A DNA stretch of 64,000 nucleotides from Sinorhizobium alkalisoli (GCF_008932245.1 NZ_CP034909.1:434001-498000); one strand, 5' to 3'. Positions 26,612 to 37,095 are shown, counted from the first letter of the stretch. The notes: generated by a model not told the origin, from the letters alone. Made by a program: numbers and translations.

Positions 26612-27400
26612 ATGGCGGCCATGACAACGCTGATCAAGGAAACCGTGGATGCGTTCCACCGAGGCGGCTTTCACCTGATCCAGCCGCTTGGCCAGGGGCA
26701 TCGCTCCGGCATGGACGCAATGCTGCTTGCGGCCCTCGTTTCCTGCGAGGGTTCCTGCCGCGTCGCCGATCTCGGTGCAGGGGCGGGGGCGGCCGGCATG
26801 GCGGTCGCCTCGCGCGTTGCAACGGCTGAGGTGCTGCTCGTCGAACGCTCGCCGATCATGGCCGGCTTTGCCCGTCGCAGCCTTGCCTTGCCTGCAAATG
26901 CACATTTTGCGGGACGCGTCGCCGTTCTCGAGGCGGATGTGACGCTGACTGGCAAGGCACGCGTAGAGGCGGGCCTTGCCGATGACACCTTCGATCACGT
27001 CATCATGAACCCGCCCTTTAACGATGCCGCCGATCGCCGGACGCCGGATCGGCTGAAGGCCGAGGCCCACGCGATGAGCGACGATCTCTTCGAAACCTGG
27101 ATCAAGACCGCGGGCGCGGTCATGAAGCCCGGGGGCCAGCTTTCGCTCATAGCCCGGCCGGAATCGATCGCCGAGATCATCGCAGCCTGTGGCCGCCGCT
27201 TCGGCGGCATCGAAATCACGCCGCTCCTGCCGCGCGCCGGCGAAAACGCCGTGCGTATCCTGGTGACCGCGATCAAGCAGAGCCGCAAGCGATTGGCGCT
27301 GCGCGCGCCGCTCGTGATGCACGGGGAGGGGACGCACCGTTTCTCCCCGGACGTCGACGACCTCAATAACGGCCGGACCGCCTATCCTCGCCGGCGATAA
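26612..27400 (+). CDS. N6-adenine type methyltransferase (TrmN6/YfiC-like)
   Basis: 262 residues. Class I SAM fold: motif I VADLGAGAGAAGMAVASRV and the amino-methyltransferase motif NPPFND, which is typical of N6-adenine methylation of tRNA1(Val) A37 (TrmN6). HRSGMDAMLLAAL precedes motif I as in that family. tRNA as substrate is inferred from family. The start MAAMTTLIKE lacks a strong ribosome site; ATG 26621 is the alternative. It may be co-transcribed with DUF2007 and the S49 peptidase. Confidence 0.8.
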   Translation: MAAMTTLIKETVDAFHRGGFHLIQPLGQGHRSGMDAMLLAALVSCEGSCRVADLGAGAGAAGMAVASRVATAEVLLVERSPIMAGFARRSLALPANAHFAGRVAVLEADVTLTGKARVEAGLADDTFDHVIMNPPFNDAADRRTPDRLKAEAHAMSDDLFETWIKTAGAVMKPGGQLSLIARPESIAEIIAACGRRFGGIEITPLLPRAGENAVRILVTAIKQSRKRLALRAPLVMHGEGTHRFSPDVDDLNNGRTAYPRRR

Positions 27401-27475
27401 ACGGTAAGCGTGGCATTGCGTTTGCTGCGGCAGTGCATACATGCAGGGACAAGTTTCGAATGAGCAGGAGTTGAA

Positions 27476-28342
27476 ATGGCCGGGTTCTTGAAAAAATTGC
27501 TTCCGAGGCGTTTTCGCAAGGACGGGCAAACGATCCCGGCTATCCGGCTCCATGGCGCGATCATGGCCGGGGGCAGCCAGTTCCGTCCTGCTCTCAATCT
27601 CGCGACGGTGGCGCCGCTGCTCGAGAAAGCCTTCGCCGTCAAGGAGGCTCCGGCCGTAGCCATCTCCGTCAACTCGCCCGGCGGCTCGCCGGTGCAGTCG
27701 CGCCTGATCTACCAGCGTATCCGCGATCTCGCCGAGGAGAAGAAAAAGCGGGTCCTGATCTTCGTCGAGGACGTGGCGGCCTCGGGCGGCTACATGATTG
27801 CGCTTGCCGGCGACGAGATCATTGCCGATCCGAGTTCGATCGTCGGCTCGATCGGTGTCGTGTCCGGCGGGTTCGGTTTTCCGGAGCTGTTGAAGAAGAT
27901 CGGCGTCGAACGGCGCATCTATACGGCCGGCGAGAACAAGGTGGTCCTCGATCCGTTCCAGCCGGAAAAGGAGCGGGACGTCGAGTTCTTGAAATCACTT
28001 CAGCTCGATATCCACGATACCTTCATCGAGATGGTCAAGGCCCGGCGCGGCACGCTGCTCAGCGACAATCCCGATATATTCTCGGGTCTCTTCTGGACAG
28101 GGCGTCGCGGGCGGGAGCTTGGCCTCGTCGATGGACTCGGTGACATGCGCGGAGAGGTGAAGAGGCGCTATGGCGAAAAGGCGCGGCTTGAACTCATCCA
28201 GCCGAGCCGCAGCCTCTTCGGACGGCGCCAGCCGGGGGCGGCGGTCGCGGGATCTCTCGCAGCCCCACTCGCCGCTTCTGCTGTAGCGGGACTTGTCGAG
28301 GCGATAGAAGAAAGGGCGCTATGGGCGCGTTTCGGGCTGTGA
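27476..28342 (+). CDS. S49-family (SppA/SohB-like) serine peptidase
   Basis: 288 residues. SppA-like membrane-linked protease: VAISVNSPGGSPVQSRLIY, then the catalytic serine in VAASGGYMIALAGDEIIADP, and SIVGSIGVVSGGF. The C-terminal half contains ARRGTLLSDNPDIFSGLFWTG in parts, which includes the region of the partner basic residue. There is only a weak N-terminal anchor, so it may be cytoplasmic or peripheral. Signal peptide degradation is the family role. Preceded by AGGAGTTGAA. Confidence 0.86.
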   Translation: MAGFLKKLLPRRFRKDGQTIPAIRLHGAIMAGGSQFRPALNLATVAPLLEKAFAVKEAPAVAISVNSPGGSPVQSRLIYQRIRDLAEEKKKRVLIFVEDVAASGGYMIALAGDEIIADPSSIVGSIGVVSGGFGFPELLKKIGVERRIYTAGENKVVLDPFQPEKERDVEFLKSLQLDIHDTFIEMVKARRGTLLSDNPDIFSGLFWTGRRGRELGLVDGLGDMRGEVKRRYGEKARLELIQPSRSLFGRRQPGAAVAGSLAAPLAASAVAGLVEAIEERALWARFGL

Positions 28343-28446
28343 TACCAAGGGCAGTAGATTTCGGTCGGTCCCGCACCGCCCGGCCAGGGAATCGCTGCAC
28401 CTCCAGCTGGCATTCTGTCTGATCCGGGAGGCGCAGAGGAGGAAAC

Positions 28447-28641
28447 ATGCCGCAGATCATTCTGCTCTTGATCATCGCTGTTATCGCCTGGATCGGCTAT
28501 CGCAAGTTCATCGCCGACGCCGAGCGGCTCGCGCGCCAGCGCGAGCGTTTGCGCCGTGAGCGCGAGAGCGGCGCCGACGGAACGCTCGTCAAGGATCCGA
28601 AGACCGGCGAATACCGCCTGAGGCGCGACGACGAGCGATAA
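28447..28641 (+). CDS. Small single-pass membrane protein
   Basis: 64 residues. An N-terminal membrane helix (IILLLIIAVIAWIGYRKFIA) is followed by a very basic, Arg/Glu-rich helix (RLARQRERLRRERES) and DPKTGEYRLRRDD. The ribosome site GAGGAGGAAAC is excellent. The family is unknown to me; similar small proteins are found beside glyQ or sppA in rhizobia. Function unknown, possibly a membrane adaptor. Confidence 0.7.
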   Translation: MPQIILLLIIAVIAWIGYRKFIADAERLARQRERLRRERESGADGTLVKDPKTGEYRLRRDDER

Positions 28642-28722
28642 ATTGCCGCAGGCTGAGGCTTAGGCCGTGGATCGGCCAAGGCGCTTGACCCTAGTTCTCC
28701 GGCATGGCACCTGTCCCCGCAC

Positions 28723-29706
28723 ATGTCGAAGAATTCGGACGAACCCATGACCGCTGCCCCCCTCCCGGACCATATGAACCCGAAGCGCTCGTTCCAGGCT
28801 TTGATCCTGACACTGCACAACTATTGGGCCGACAAGGGCTGCGCGGTGCTCCAGCCCTATGATATGGAAGTTGGCGCCGGCACCTTCCATCCGGCGACGA
28901 CGCTCCGCGCGCTCGGGCCGAAGCCGTGGCGCGCGGCCTATGTCCAGCCCTCGCGGCGTCCAGCCGACGGCCGCTATGGCGAAAATCCGAACCGGCTCCA
29001 GCATTATTATCAATATCAGGTGATCCTGAAACCCAACCCGTCCAATCTTCAGGAACTCTATCTCGGCTCGCTCGAGGCGATCGGTCTCGATCCGCTGCTG
29101 CACGATATCCGCTTCGTAGAGGACGACTGGGAAAGCCCGACGCTTGGTGCGTGGGGCCTTGGTTGGGAGTGCTGGTGCGACGGCATGGAAGTGTCGCAAT
29201 TCACCTATTTCCAGCAGGTCTGCGGCATCGAGTGCTCGCCGGTTTCCGGCGAACTGACCTATGGCCTCGAGCGATTGGCGATGTACGTCCAGGGCGTCGA
29301 CAATGTCTACGACCTCAATTTCAACGGCCGCGAGGGCGCAGAAAAGATCACGTATGGCGATGTCTTCCTGCAGGCTGAGCAGGAGTATTCGCGGTACAAT
29401 TTCGAATACGCCAACACAGCGATGCTGCATCAGCACTTTATCGACGCGGAGAAGGAGTGCCTGGCGCTTCTTGCCGCCGGTGCGCCCAACGCCGGCAACG
29501 ATCGCCTGCACAAATGCGTCTTGCCCGCCTATGACCAGTGCATCAAGGCGAGCCATGTCTTCAATCTTCTGGATGCGCGCGGCGTGATTTCGGTGACGGA
29601 GCGCCAGAGCTACATCCTGCGCGTGCGCACCCTCGCAAAGGCCTGCGGCGAAGCCTTCCTGCTGACCGATGCAGGCGGCGCGAATTGGAATCAGGAGGCA
29701 GCCTGA
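28723..29706 (+). CDS. glyQ: Glycyl-tRNA synthetase alpha subunit
   Basis: 327 residues. Catalytic subunit of the tetrameric alpha2beta2 bacterial Gly[21 protein letters not shown] and [17 protein letters not shown] at the N-terminus, [20 protein letters not shown] as class II motif 2, and [18 protein letters not shown] near motif 3. The start is ambiguous; MSKNSDEP is the longest, MTAAPLPDH (28747) or MNPKRSF are shorter possibilities. The beta subunit gene is 3.2 kb downstream rather than adjacent, with lemA and DUF2207 between. Confidence 0.95.
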   Translation: MSKNSDEPMTAAPLPDHMNPKRSFQALILTLHNYWADKGCAVLQPYDMEVGAGTFHPATTLRALGPKPWRAAYVQPSRRPADGRYGENPNRLQHYYQYQVILKPNPSNLQELYLGSLEAIGLDPLLHDIRFVEDDWESPTLGAWGLGWECWCDGMEVSQFTYFQQVCGIECSPVSGELTYGLERLAMYVQGVDNVYDLNFNGREGAEKITYGDVFLQAEQEYSRYNFEYANTAMLHQHFIDAEKECLALLAAGAPNAGNDRLHKCVLPAYDQCIKASHVFNLLDARGVISVTERQSYILRVRTLAKACGEAFLLTDAGGANWNQEAA

Positions 29707-29738
29707 CGGTTGCCAGGGTGCCGTTGGCCCGGCTGCGA

Positions 29739-29930
29739 TCAGAGCAGATCGTCGTTTTCCATAGGGCGGGTCGGTTTCACGAGCGGAGAAGCGCCCGGCT
29801 GCAGCGCCCTGGCATAGGTCTCCAGCGCGCGGCGGACGCCGTCCGGCCTTTCGACCTCCTCTACGCCCGCATAGGTAGCGAAGAGCGCTGTAAAGGCGAT
29901 CGCGTTGACGAGGGTCGCGAGCGGTTTCAT
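29739..29930 (-). CDS. Small exported or membrane protein
   Basis: 63 residues. MKPLATLVNAIAFTALFATYAG reads as a signal or anchor (here in parts: MKPLATLVNA, IAFTALFATYAG), followed by a polar stretch VERPDGVRRALETYARALQP. AAAGG lies upstream of the ATG. It is oriented opposite to glyQ and lemA. The family is not recognised; the call rests on start context and a sensible N-terminus. Confidence 0.5.
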   Translation of the reverse strand: MKPLATLVNAIAFTALFATYAGVEEVERPDGVRRALETYARALQPGASPLVKPTRPMENDDLL

Positions 29931-30178
29931 CGGGGGACCTTTGCGTCCTGGCGTGCGGGTGGATCTACTATCCCCCACTTGCTGGTCCGGCGCCGTTACC
30001 GGGGATACAGGCCGGCAGGCAGTCGAAATTCGTCGGTCGACAGCAGCGCGGCGCATGCGGAATACCGCTCCCCTGGTGCCGCTTCGATGCGGGCGGTCGC
30101 CCTTGCGTCTCCCGTCGGAATGCAGTTGCGGCTGCCCGTGTGCTGCGCCCGAGAGTCGCGGCGGGCTCTTTGAAATTG

Positions 30179-30229
30179 CTGCAGGCTTTCATCCTAAATC
30201 GATTTGGATTCGAGGAATCATGCAGTAAG
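30179..30229 (+). repeat. Half RIME-like element (first palindrome only)
   Basis: TGCAGGCTTTCATCCTAAATC, given in parts (TGCAGGCTTTC, CCTAAATCGATTTGG, GAATCATGCAG), forms the TGCA..AATCGATT..TGCA dyad of the first palindrome. The second hairpin is missing. It ends about 28 bp before the lemA start. Confidence 0.55.
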
Positions 30230-30257
30230 CTCCGGCGGGTGCAAAAGGAGGGTTCTC

Positions 30258-30806
30258 ATGCTCGGGCTGGCAATCGGTGTCGCCGTGATCCTTTATCTTG
30301 TCTACGTCTACAACAGCCTTGTCAGGGCGCGGCAGATGACCCAGGAGGCCTGGTCCGGCATCGACGTACAGTTGAAACGCCGCGCCGATCTCATTCCCAA
30401 TCTGATCGAGACGGTGAAGGGCTATGCGGCGCACGAGAAGTCGACGCTCGAGGAGGTGGTCGCACTTCGCAACCGGGCACAGGCCGTGCCGGAAGGCGAC
30501 GTAGCCGGCCGGGCCGCGGTGGAGGGGGCGCTCTCGCAGGCGCTCGGCCGCCTCTTTGCGCTCGCTGAAGCCTATCCCGACCTGAAGGCCAACCAGAATT
30601 TCGCCGAACTGCAGCGTTCGCTGGAGACGATTGAAGGCGAGATCCAGATGTCCCGCCGCTATTACAACGGCGCTGCCCGCGACTTGAACGTGAAGGTCGA
30701 GAGCTTCCCGTCGAATCTGATTGCGAACCTATTCCGTTTTGCCCGGGCCGGTTACTTCGAGATCACCAACGAGGCGGATCGTGCTGTGCCGTCGGTCAGG
30801 TTCTGA
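30258..30806 (+). CDS. lemA: LemA family protein
   Basis: 182 residues. An N-terminal membrane helix (LGLAIGVAVILYLVYVYNSL) leads into a coiled helical bundle typical of LemA (QLKRRADLIPNLIETVKGYA, ALRNRAQAVPEGDV, YYNGAARDLNVKVESFPSNL). LemA proteins are membrane-anchored cytoplasmic or periplasmic bundles of unclear role, often beside DUF2207 or TPM proteins, as here. Start ATG 30258 follows AAGGAGGGTTCTC. Likely co-transcribed with the DUF2207 gene 30 bp downstream. Confidence 0.9.
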   Translation: MLGLAIGVAVILYLVYVYNSLVRARQMTQEAWSGIDVQLKRRADLIPNLIETVKGYAAHEKSTLEEVVALRNRAQAVPEGDVAGRAAVEGALSQALGRLFALAEAYPDLKANQNFAELQRSLETIEGEIQMSRRYYNGAARDLNVKVESFPSNLIANLFRFARAGYFEITNEADRAVPSVRF

Positions 30807-30836
30807 TTCGTATCGGGTGAGGAAGGGGGCATTGCT

Positions 30837-32774
30837 ATGAGGCGGCTCTTGGCGGCGTTGGCGGTCGCACTGCCCCTTCTGGCGACGTCGCCCGCTGCAG
30901 CGGCAGAGATCATCTCCGCCTTTCATTCGGTGATCGACGTCGCCAGGGATGGCACGCTCACGATCACGGAAACGATCACGGCAAATGTCGAAGGCAGGGA
31001 GATCCGCCGCGGCATCTACCGCGATTTTCCGCTGACCTTCCTCGATGAGAATGGCCGCCGGGCCCGCGTGGACTTCAAGGTCCTTTCCGTCGAGCGCGAC
31101 GGCGAGGAGGAGGAGCACCGCACGGAGGCGATCAGCGGCGGGATCCGCGTTTACACCGGTAAGGCCGACGTCTTCCTGCCGCATGGCGAACATACATTCC
31201 AGATCTCATACGAGACCGGACGCCAGATACGCTTCTTCGACGACCACGACGAACTTTATTGGAACGTGACCGGAACCGAGTGGATTTTTCCGATCGAGGA
31301 GGCAACTGCAACGGTGACCTTGCCGTCGGGGGTCAGGGCTCAGGCGCTCGACGTCTTCACCGGCGGCTACGGCGCCACCGGCAAGGATGCGCGCGTTGTG
31401 GAAGAGGGTGACGAGATATTCTTTGCGACCACGCGAAGGCTGCGTCCGCAGGAAGGATTGTCGATCGCGATCATGATGCCGAAGGGCAGTATCGACCGGC
31501 CGAGCGCTGGCCAGGAAAACATCTGGTGGCTACGCGACCGTCTGACACTGGTCATCGCCGCGGCAGGCCTCCTGCTCGTCACCCTCTATTACGGGCGTGC
31601 CTGGGTCCGCGTCGGCCGCGATCCCGCCCGTGGGGTCATGGTGCCGCGCTGGGATCCGCCGGACGGAATTTCGCCGGCTCTCGTCAACTATGTCGACAAC
31701 AGGGGTTTTTCCGGTGAGGGATGGACAGCACTTTCTGCGGCCGTGCTCAACCTTGCTGTCAAGGGCTATGTCGTCCTCGACGATCTGAAGAATGCCATCG
31801 TCATCGCCGCCACCGGCAAGGGGGGCGTGGAGCAGCTGCCGACGGGTGAGGCGGCAGTGATGAAGGCGATCGCAGCGGCCAACGGCAGGCTTACGATCGA
31901 TCGGGCGAACGGCAAAAAGGTCGAAGCGGCAGGGTCCGGTTTTCGCCGCGCGATGGAGCGCGAACACCGCGATAAATACTACCGCGCCAATACCGGATAT
32001 ATCATCGGTGGCGTCCTGATTTCGGTGGTTTCGCTGGGCGCACTGTTCATCTTTGGCGATCTCGGAGAGGACAAGATCCCTCTCGTTTTCGTTCCCGTCG
32101 TCTTCGCCATTCTTGTTTCGACCCTGGCGGTTTCATTCGGCAAATCACTACGGCGCGGGTCGAGCCTCGCGCGCCGCATTCTGTCGATCGTCGTGCTCGC
32201 CTTTATCGGTTTCGTGCTCTTCTCCGTCTTCTCGAGCATCCTGGCGGTCGTCGTGCTCTCTGCGAGCGAACCGGATGACCTGGCGCTGCTTTCCGCAATC
32301 GGCGGCATACTGCTCGTCAACTTGCTCTTCTTCTTCCTGATGGGGGCGCCGACGCCGCTCGGCACCCGCATGATGGATGGGATCGACGGTCTCAGGCAAT
32401 ATATGACGCTTGCCGAAAAGGATCGCTTGAACATGCAAGGCGCGCCGGAAATGTCGCCGCGGCATTTCGAGACGCTCTTGCCCTATGCGGTTGCGCTCGG
32501 CGTCGAGAAGCCGTGGACGGAGACGTTCGATCGCTGGCTGCTGGCCGCAGCAGGCGGTGCAGCCGCGGCCGCTGCCTATCAGCCGGCGTGGTATCACGGC
32601 GATTCCTTCAGTCCGGGGTCTTTCGCCGATACGATCGGCGATTTCGCCGGCTCCATGGCGGGTACGATGACGTCTTCGCTGCCGCCTCCGCCAAAGAGTG
32701 CGTCATCGGGCTTCTCGTCCGGCGGCGGCTTCTCCGGCGGTGGTGGAGGCGGCGGCGGTGGCGGCGGCTGGTAG
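30837..32774 (+). CDS. DUF2207 membrane protein with Gly-rich C-terminus
   Basis: 645 residues. A signal peptide ([20 protein letters not shown]) is followed by an extracytoplasmic beta-rich region (about 25-230; [20 protein letters not shown] here in part), a membrane segment near 235-255, a cytoplasmic stretch, a cluster of further hydrophobic segments about 380-500, and a Ser/Gly-rich tail ending in [16 protein letters not shown]-type sequence. DUF2207 partners LemA in many bacteria; the role is unknown. The Gly-rich tail is a typical family feature rather than an assembly artefact. Confidence 0.85.
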   Translation: MRRLLAALAVALPLLATSPAAAAEIISAFHSVIDVARDGTLTITETITANVEGREIRRGIYRDFPLTFLDENGRRARVDFKVLSVERDGEEEEHRTEAISGGIRVYTGKADVFLPHGEHTFQISYETGRQIRFFDDHDELYWNVTGTEWIFPIEEATATVTLPSGVRAQALDVFTGGYGATGKDARVVEEGDEIFFATTRRLRPQEGLSIAIMMPKGSIDRPSAGQENIWWLRDRLTLVIAAAGLLLVTLYYGRAWVRVGRDPARGVMVPRWDPPDGISPALVNYVDNRGFSGEGWTALSAAVLNLAVKGYVVLDDLKNAIVIAATGKGGVEQLPTGEAAVMKAIAAANGRLTIDRANGKKVEAAGSGFRRAMEREHRDKYYRANTGYIIGGVLISVVSLGALFIFGDLGEDKIPLVFVPVVFAILVSTLAVSFGKSLRRGSSLARRILSIVVLAFIGFVLFSVFSSILAVVVLSASEPDDLALLSAIGGILLVNLLFFFLMGAPTPLGTRMMDGIDGLRQYMTLAEKDRLNMQGAPEMSPRHFETLLPYAVALGVEKPWTETFDRWLLAAAGGAAAAAAYQPAWYHGDSFSPGSFADTIGDFAGSMAGTMTSSLPPPPKSASSGFSSGGGFSGGGGGGGGGGGW

Positions 32775-32867
32775 AGTGCGCCGATTTCCTCACAGCACTT
32801 GATGACATTTTCTCCAGAGCTTGCTAAGTCCCGCGCCAACGGTCCGGAACATAACAAAGCTGAATTC

Positions 32868-35033
32868 ATGCCCGATCTTCTTATCGAACTGCGCTCCGAA
32901 GAAATCCCTGCCCGCATGCAGCGCAAGGCGGCCGGCGACTTAAAGAAGCTGGTGACCGACGCCCTGGTCGGGGCTGGCCTAACCTATGAGGGCGCGCGCG
33001 AATACTGGACGCCGCGCCGGCTGACGCTCGACATTCGCGGCCTGAATGCCCGCTCCGCCGATGTCCGCGAGGAGCGCAAGGGGCCGCGCACCGATGCCAA
33101 CGAGAAGGCGATCGAAGGCTTCCTGCGCGCCGCGGGTCTCTCCTCGATCAGTGAAGCGCATGTTCACAGCGATCCGAAGAAGGGCGAATTTTACGTCGCT
33201 CACATCGTAAAGCCCGGCCGCGCGGCAGAAGACATCATTGCCGATGTGATGCCGGCAATCATCCGAGACTTCCCCTGGCCGAAATCGATGCGCTCCGGCG
33301 CCGCTTCCGCCAGGGCGGGCAGCCTGCGCTGGGTGCGCCCCCTGCAATCGATCATCTGCACCTTCGGCGCAGAAACCGAAGAGACGAAGGTGATCCCCTT
33401 CGAGGTCGACGGCATCGTCGCCGGCAATGTCACCTACGGCCACCGGTTCCATGCGCCGGAGGCGATCAGCGTTCGTCGCTTTGCCGATTATTCCGAGCAG
33501 CTCGAAAAGGCGAAGGTCGTGCTCGATGCCGAACGCCGCAGACAGATGATCTCAGCGGACGCCCACAACATCGCCTTCGCCAACGGCCTCGAACTGGTAG
33601 AGGACGAAGGGCTGCTTGAGGAAGTTGCAGGTCTGGTCGAGTGGCCGCGCGTGCTGATGGGAAGCTTCGACGAGAGCTATCTGGAAATCCCTTCCGAAAT
33701 CATCCGCCTGACGATCAAGACCAACCAGAAATGCTTCGTCACGCGGCGGCCCGGGGCGGAAAAGCTTTCCAACAAGTTCATCCTCGTTGCCAATATCGAA
33801 GCGCGCGACGGTGGCCAGGAGATCATCCACGGCAACGGCAAGGTCGTGCGCGCCCGCCTCTCCGATGCGGCGCATTTCTGGAAGCGCGACCAGGGCGATC
33901 TGCCGGACCTCGAAACGCTGGAAGCGCCGGCGGCGAAGCTTGCGCTTGATCTTGAAAAGCCGCTCGACCAGCGCATGGCGAAGCTCGATGCGCTGAACGT
34001 CACCTTTCATGCCAAGCTCGGAACCCAGGGCGAGCGCGTCGCCCGCATCCGCGCCCTGGCTGCCGCACTTGCCAAGATCACCGGAGCCGATGCAGCGCTG
34101 GTCGATCGCGCAGCCGTTCTCGCCAAGGCGGATCTACGCACCGAAGCGGTCGGGGAATTCCCGGAGCTTCAGGGCATCATGGGCCACAAATATGCTGCCT
34201 TGCAGGGCGAGGATCAGGCCGTCTCCAACGCGATCGAAGACCATTACAAGCCTCAGGGTCCTTCGGACCGCGTGCCGACCGATCCGGTATCGGTCACCGT
34301 CGCGCTTGCGGACAAACTCGATACGCTCGTCGGCTTCTGGGCGATCGATGAAAAGCCGACCGGCTCGAAGGATCCTTACGCACTACGCCGCGCCGCGCTA
34401 GGCGTGATCCGGCTCGTGCTCGAAGGAAAGGCACGTCTCCCAATGCTGCCCTTCTTCGATGTCGCCCTTGCAGGGCTCAAGGCTCAGCGGCCCGACATTG
34501 CCGGCGAGATCGGCGGGGACCTCCTCGCCTTCTTCCATGACCGGCTGAAGGTCTATCTACGCGACCTCGGGGCGCGCTACGACCTGATTGACGCGGTGCT
34601 GACGCCTGAGGCCGACGACCTGTTGATGATCGCCCGCCGCGTCGAGGCGCTGACGGCCTTCATCACGGCGGAGGAGGGCAAGAACCTGCTTGCCGGCACC
34701 AAGCGCGCGACGCAGATCCTTGCGGCCGAGGAGAAGAAGGGCACCGAGGTGGCCGCGAGAGTGGACGAGAAGCTCTTCCGGCTCGACGCCGAGCGCACGC
34801 TGCACGCTTCGATTATGATCGCCTCCGACGACGCGCGCCAGGCGATCGTCAAGGAGGACTTCCGCTCGGCCATGGAGGCGCTCTCCAAATTGCGCGAGCC
34901 GGTCGATGTCTTCTTCGACGACGTGCTCGTCAACGACGAGAATGTAGCGATCCGCGCCAACCGTCTGGCGCTGTTGGGCCTGATCCGCACGGCGACCGGC
35001 GAGGTCGCGGATTTCTCGAAGATCGCGGGATGA
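32868..35033 (+). CDS. glyS: Glycyl-tRNA synthetase beta subunit
   Basis: 721 residues. It binds tRNA-Gly in the alpha2beta2 enzyme. Recognised by [18 protein letters not shown] at the start, the EGFLRAAGL and [21 protein letters not shown] stretch (in parts), [13 protein letters not shown] and [20 protein letters not shown] is taken as the start; the ORF begins 23 codons earlier without family similarity. Its stop overlaps the AraC gene start (ATGA), suggesting coupled translation with that unrelated regulator. Confidence 0.95.
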   Translation: MPDLLIELRSEEIPARMQRKAAGDLKKLVTDALVGAGLTYEGAREYWTPRRLTLDIRGLNARSADVREERKGPRTDANEKAIEGFLRAAGLSSISEAHVHSDPKKGEFYVAHIVKPGRAAEDIIADVMPAIIRDFPWPKSMRSGAASARAGSLRWVRPLQSIICTFGAETEETKVIPFEVDGIVAGNVTYGHRFHAPEAISVRRFADYSEQLEKAKVVLDAERRRQMISADAHNIAFANGLELVEDEGLLEEVAGLVEWPRVLMGSFDESYLEIPSEIIRLTIKTNQKCFVTRRPGAEKLSNKFILVANIEARDGGQEIIHGNGKVVRARLSDAAHFWKRDQGDLPDLETLEAPAAKLALDLEKPLDQRMAKLDALNVTFHAKLGTQGERVARIRALAAALAKITGADAALVDRAAVLAKADLRTEAVGEFPELQGIMGHKYAALQGEDQAVSNAIEDHYKPQGPSDRVPTDPVSVTVALADKLDTLVGFWAIDEKPTGSKDPYALRRAALGVIRLVLEGKARLPMLPFFDVALAGLKAQRPDIAGEIGGDLLAFFHDRLKVYLRDLGARYDLIDAVLTPEADDLLMIARRVEALTAFITAEEGKNLLAGTKRATQILAAEEKKGTEVAARVDEKLFRLDAERTLHASIMIASDDARQAIVKEDFRSAMEALSKLREPVDVFFDDVLVNDENVAIRANRLALLGLIRTATGEVADFSKIAG

Positions 35034-35953
35034 CGTCGACAAGCGACGGGAGCGATCCTAACTCCCGCCGTATGACGAGCGACAATGCGAGCGCGGGCGC
35101 AGGTGTCATCGAGCCTCCGGGCCACGAGCGGGGCGGTGATTGGATTGCCGTTGCCGACGATGCCATCCCGTTCGAGCGTATCGAGGCCTTCTTTTCGGGG
35201 CGTGCCTACGAGCCGCACCGGCACGATACCTATGCCATCGGCCAGACCTTGTCCGGCGTTCAGAGTTTCCATTATCGCGGTGCCGAGCGGGCAAGCCTTC
35301 CTACCACGACGATGGTGCTGCACCCCGACGAAGTGCATGACGGCCAAGCCGGTAGCGAGGATGGCTTTCACTATCGCATGATCTACATCGAGCCGGCAGC
35401 CATCCAGAGCGTTCTCGGTGGTCGGCCGCTGCCTTTCATCAAGGGCGGGATCTCCTGCGATCCACACCTCTTCGCCGCGGTTCGCGCCTTGCTTCCGGCG
35501 ACGGATGCCCGGATCGAAATCCTGGAATTCGAGGACGGCCTTTTCGAACTCGCCCGTGCGCTTGAAGTCGCCGGCGGCGGACCCGCGAAGGCTGGCCGCA
35601 CGCTCGACTACCGCGCCTGCGAGCAGGTGCGCCTTTACCTCCATGACCTGCCCGGAGGCACTGTGACACTTGAGAGCCTCGAAACCATCAGCGGCCGCGA
35701 TCGCTGGGGCCTCAGCCGCGACTTCCGCCGGCTTTTCGGCACGAGCCCCTATCGCTATCTGGTGCAAAGGCGCCTTGAGACGGTCAAAGTCCATCTGCGG
35801 CGGGGCGTCCCAGTTGCACAGGCCGCGCTCGTCGCGGGCTTTGCCGACCAGGCGCATATGAGCCGCCACTTCAAGAAGGCCTTCGGCGTCACCCCCGGAC
35901 GATGGCTGCGCGTGGCGGGCATGCCTTCGGCTGTCGAAGCGGACCGAGCCTGA
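35030..35953 (+). CDS. AraC-family regulator with cupin-type N-terminus
   Basis: 307 residues. An N-terminal AraC ligand-binding cupin ([19 protein letters not shown], then [10 protein letters not shown]) and a C-terminal double helix-turn-helix (about 205-295: [40 protein letters not shown] in parts, [28 protein letters not shown]). Proteins of this type often regulate amino-acid exporters, but no such gene is adjacent. The ATG overlaps the glyS stop as ATGA. The target may be the cupin gene downstream or a distant locus. Confidence 0.85.
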   Translation: MTSTSDGSDPNSRRMTSDNASAGAGVIEPPGHERGGDWIAVADDAIPFERIEAFFSGRAYEPHRHDTYAIGQTLSGVQSFHYRGAERASLPTTTMVLHPDEVHDGQAGSEDGFHYRMIYIEPAAIQSVLGGRPLPFIKGGISCDPHLFAAVRALLPATDARIEILEFEDGLFELARALEVAGGGPAKAGRTLDYRACEQVRLYLHDLPGGTVTLESLETISGRDRWGLSRDFRRLFGTSPYRYLVQRRLETVKVHLRRGVPVAQAALVAGFADQAHMSRHFKKAFGVTPGRWLRVAGMPSAVEADRA

Positions 35954-36039
35954 AACGGCTCTCTTCCTGCACGATCGTTCAAGACCGGTCGCAAGGCTCC
36001 TGCTGTTATTCCTGTCGGAAACAGCCTGAGGAAACAGCG

Positions 36040-36420
36040 ATGAAATCAAACAGACCCGCCTATGCCCCGATAAACTTCGCAGACAAGCTGGCGCAGTTCA
36101 CCGATCGATGGCAGCCGCGCGTGATCGCAGAGCTCAACGACTATCAGTTCAAGATCGTCCGCATTGAAGGCGACTTCATCTGGCACGATCACCCCGAGAC
36201 GGACGAGGCCTTCATCGTGCTGGAGGGCGTCCTCCGCATCGATTTTCGTGATGGCGCGGTGACGCTCGGTCCGGGCGAAATGTACATCGTGCCGAAGGGC
36301 GTCGAACACAAACCCTTTGCAGCAAGCGAAGTGACGATGTTGCTCATCGAACCGCGTGGGACGCTGAACACCGGGGAGGTGGGCGGTGAGCGCACGACAG
36401 CGAATGATATCTGGATCTGA
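36040..36420 (+). CDS. Small single-domain cupin protein
   Basis: 126 residues. One cupin barrel with a metal site: FIWHDHPETDEAFIVLEGVL supplies two His and one Glu, and PGEMYIVPKGVEHKPFA supplies the last His. Such small cupins bind sugars or other small ligands or act as isomerases; the substrate is unknown. Start ATG 36040 follows GAGGAAACAGCG. It follows the AraC gene by 86 bp. Confidence 0.8.
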   Translation: MKSNRPAYAPINFADKLAQFTDRWQPRVIAELNDYQFKIVRIEGDFIWHDHPETDEAFIVLEGVLRIDFRDGAVTLGPGEMYIVPKGVEHKPFAASEVTMLLIEPRGTLNTGEVGGERTTANDIWI

Positions 36421-36544
36421 CAGGGTTGACGTCCAGGTTCGGCGATCTCGCGCCCCTCCTTCAGCGGGTCATGCCGCTGGTTTCGTTGCCGCGGTATTTC
36501 TGACGGAATGAATCTTCTGTTGAAGAAGTCGGCGGTGGCCGTCT

Positions 36545-37054
36545 ATGACGGACAGCATGATCGCAAGAATTCTCGTCAGTGCCTGTCTCATGGGGCATGC
36601 GGTGCGCTACGACGGCGTAGCGAAGCCGCTCCTTCATCCGGCCATCGAACGCTGGCGCGGTGAGGGGCGGCTTGTGGTCCTCTGTCCCGAAATGTCGGCA
36701 GGCATGCCGGTGCCGCGCCCGCCGGCGGAAATCGAGCCCGGCAGGACCGCTGGCGCAGTGCTTTCCGGCGATGCTCGCGTCCTCGAAAGGACCGGCGGGG
36801 ATGTGACGGCCGCGTTTCGCGAGGCGGCTGAAAACGCGCTTGCTCTTGCGCGTCGGACGAATTGCCGCTTTGCGCTGCTTATCGATGGCAGCCCATCCTG
36901 CGGCTCAAGCTTCGTCCATGACGGGGGCTTCAGGGGCGCTCGGGTTTCCGGGGCGGGGGTGACGGCGGCGCTGCTCCGCGCGAACCGCATAGAGGTCTTT
37001 TCCGATCGGCAGATCGGCGAGTTGGCGGCGCGGATCGAGGAATTCGGTTCCTGA
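36545..37054 (+). CDS. DUF523 family protein
   Basis: 169 residues. ILVSACLMGHAVRYDG near the N-terminus and LIDGSPSCGSSFVHDG are the two DUF523 motifs with conserved Cys residues, suggesting thiol or metal chemistry. The family has no proven function. ATG 36545 is used; MIARILVSA four codons later is possible. Followed by a good hairpin at 37066. Confidence 0.83.
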   Translation: MTDSMIARILVSACLMGHAVRYDGVAKPLLHPAIERWRGEGRLVVLCPEMSAGMPVPRPPAEIEPGRTAGAVLSGDARVLERTGGDVTAAFREAAENALALARRTNCRFALLIDGSPSCGSSFVHDGGFRGARVSGAGVTAALLRANRIEVFSDRQIGELAARIEEFGS

Positions 37055-37065
37055 CAAAAGATTAC

Positions 37066-37095
37066 GCCCCTGCTTCTCTCAGGGGCGCAACCTTT
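37066..37095 (+). terminator. Intrinsic terminator after DUF523
   Basis: GCCCCTG and CAGGGGC arms with a 7-base loop, then CGCAACCTTTT. It lies 12 bp after the DUF523 stop. The T-run is displaced by a few bases, so strength is uncertain; no gene converges until 37168. Confidence 0.6.
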
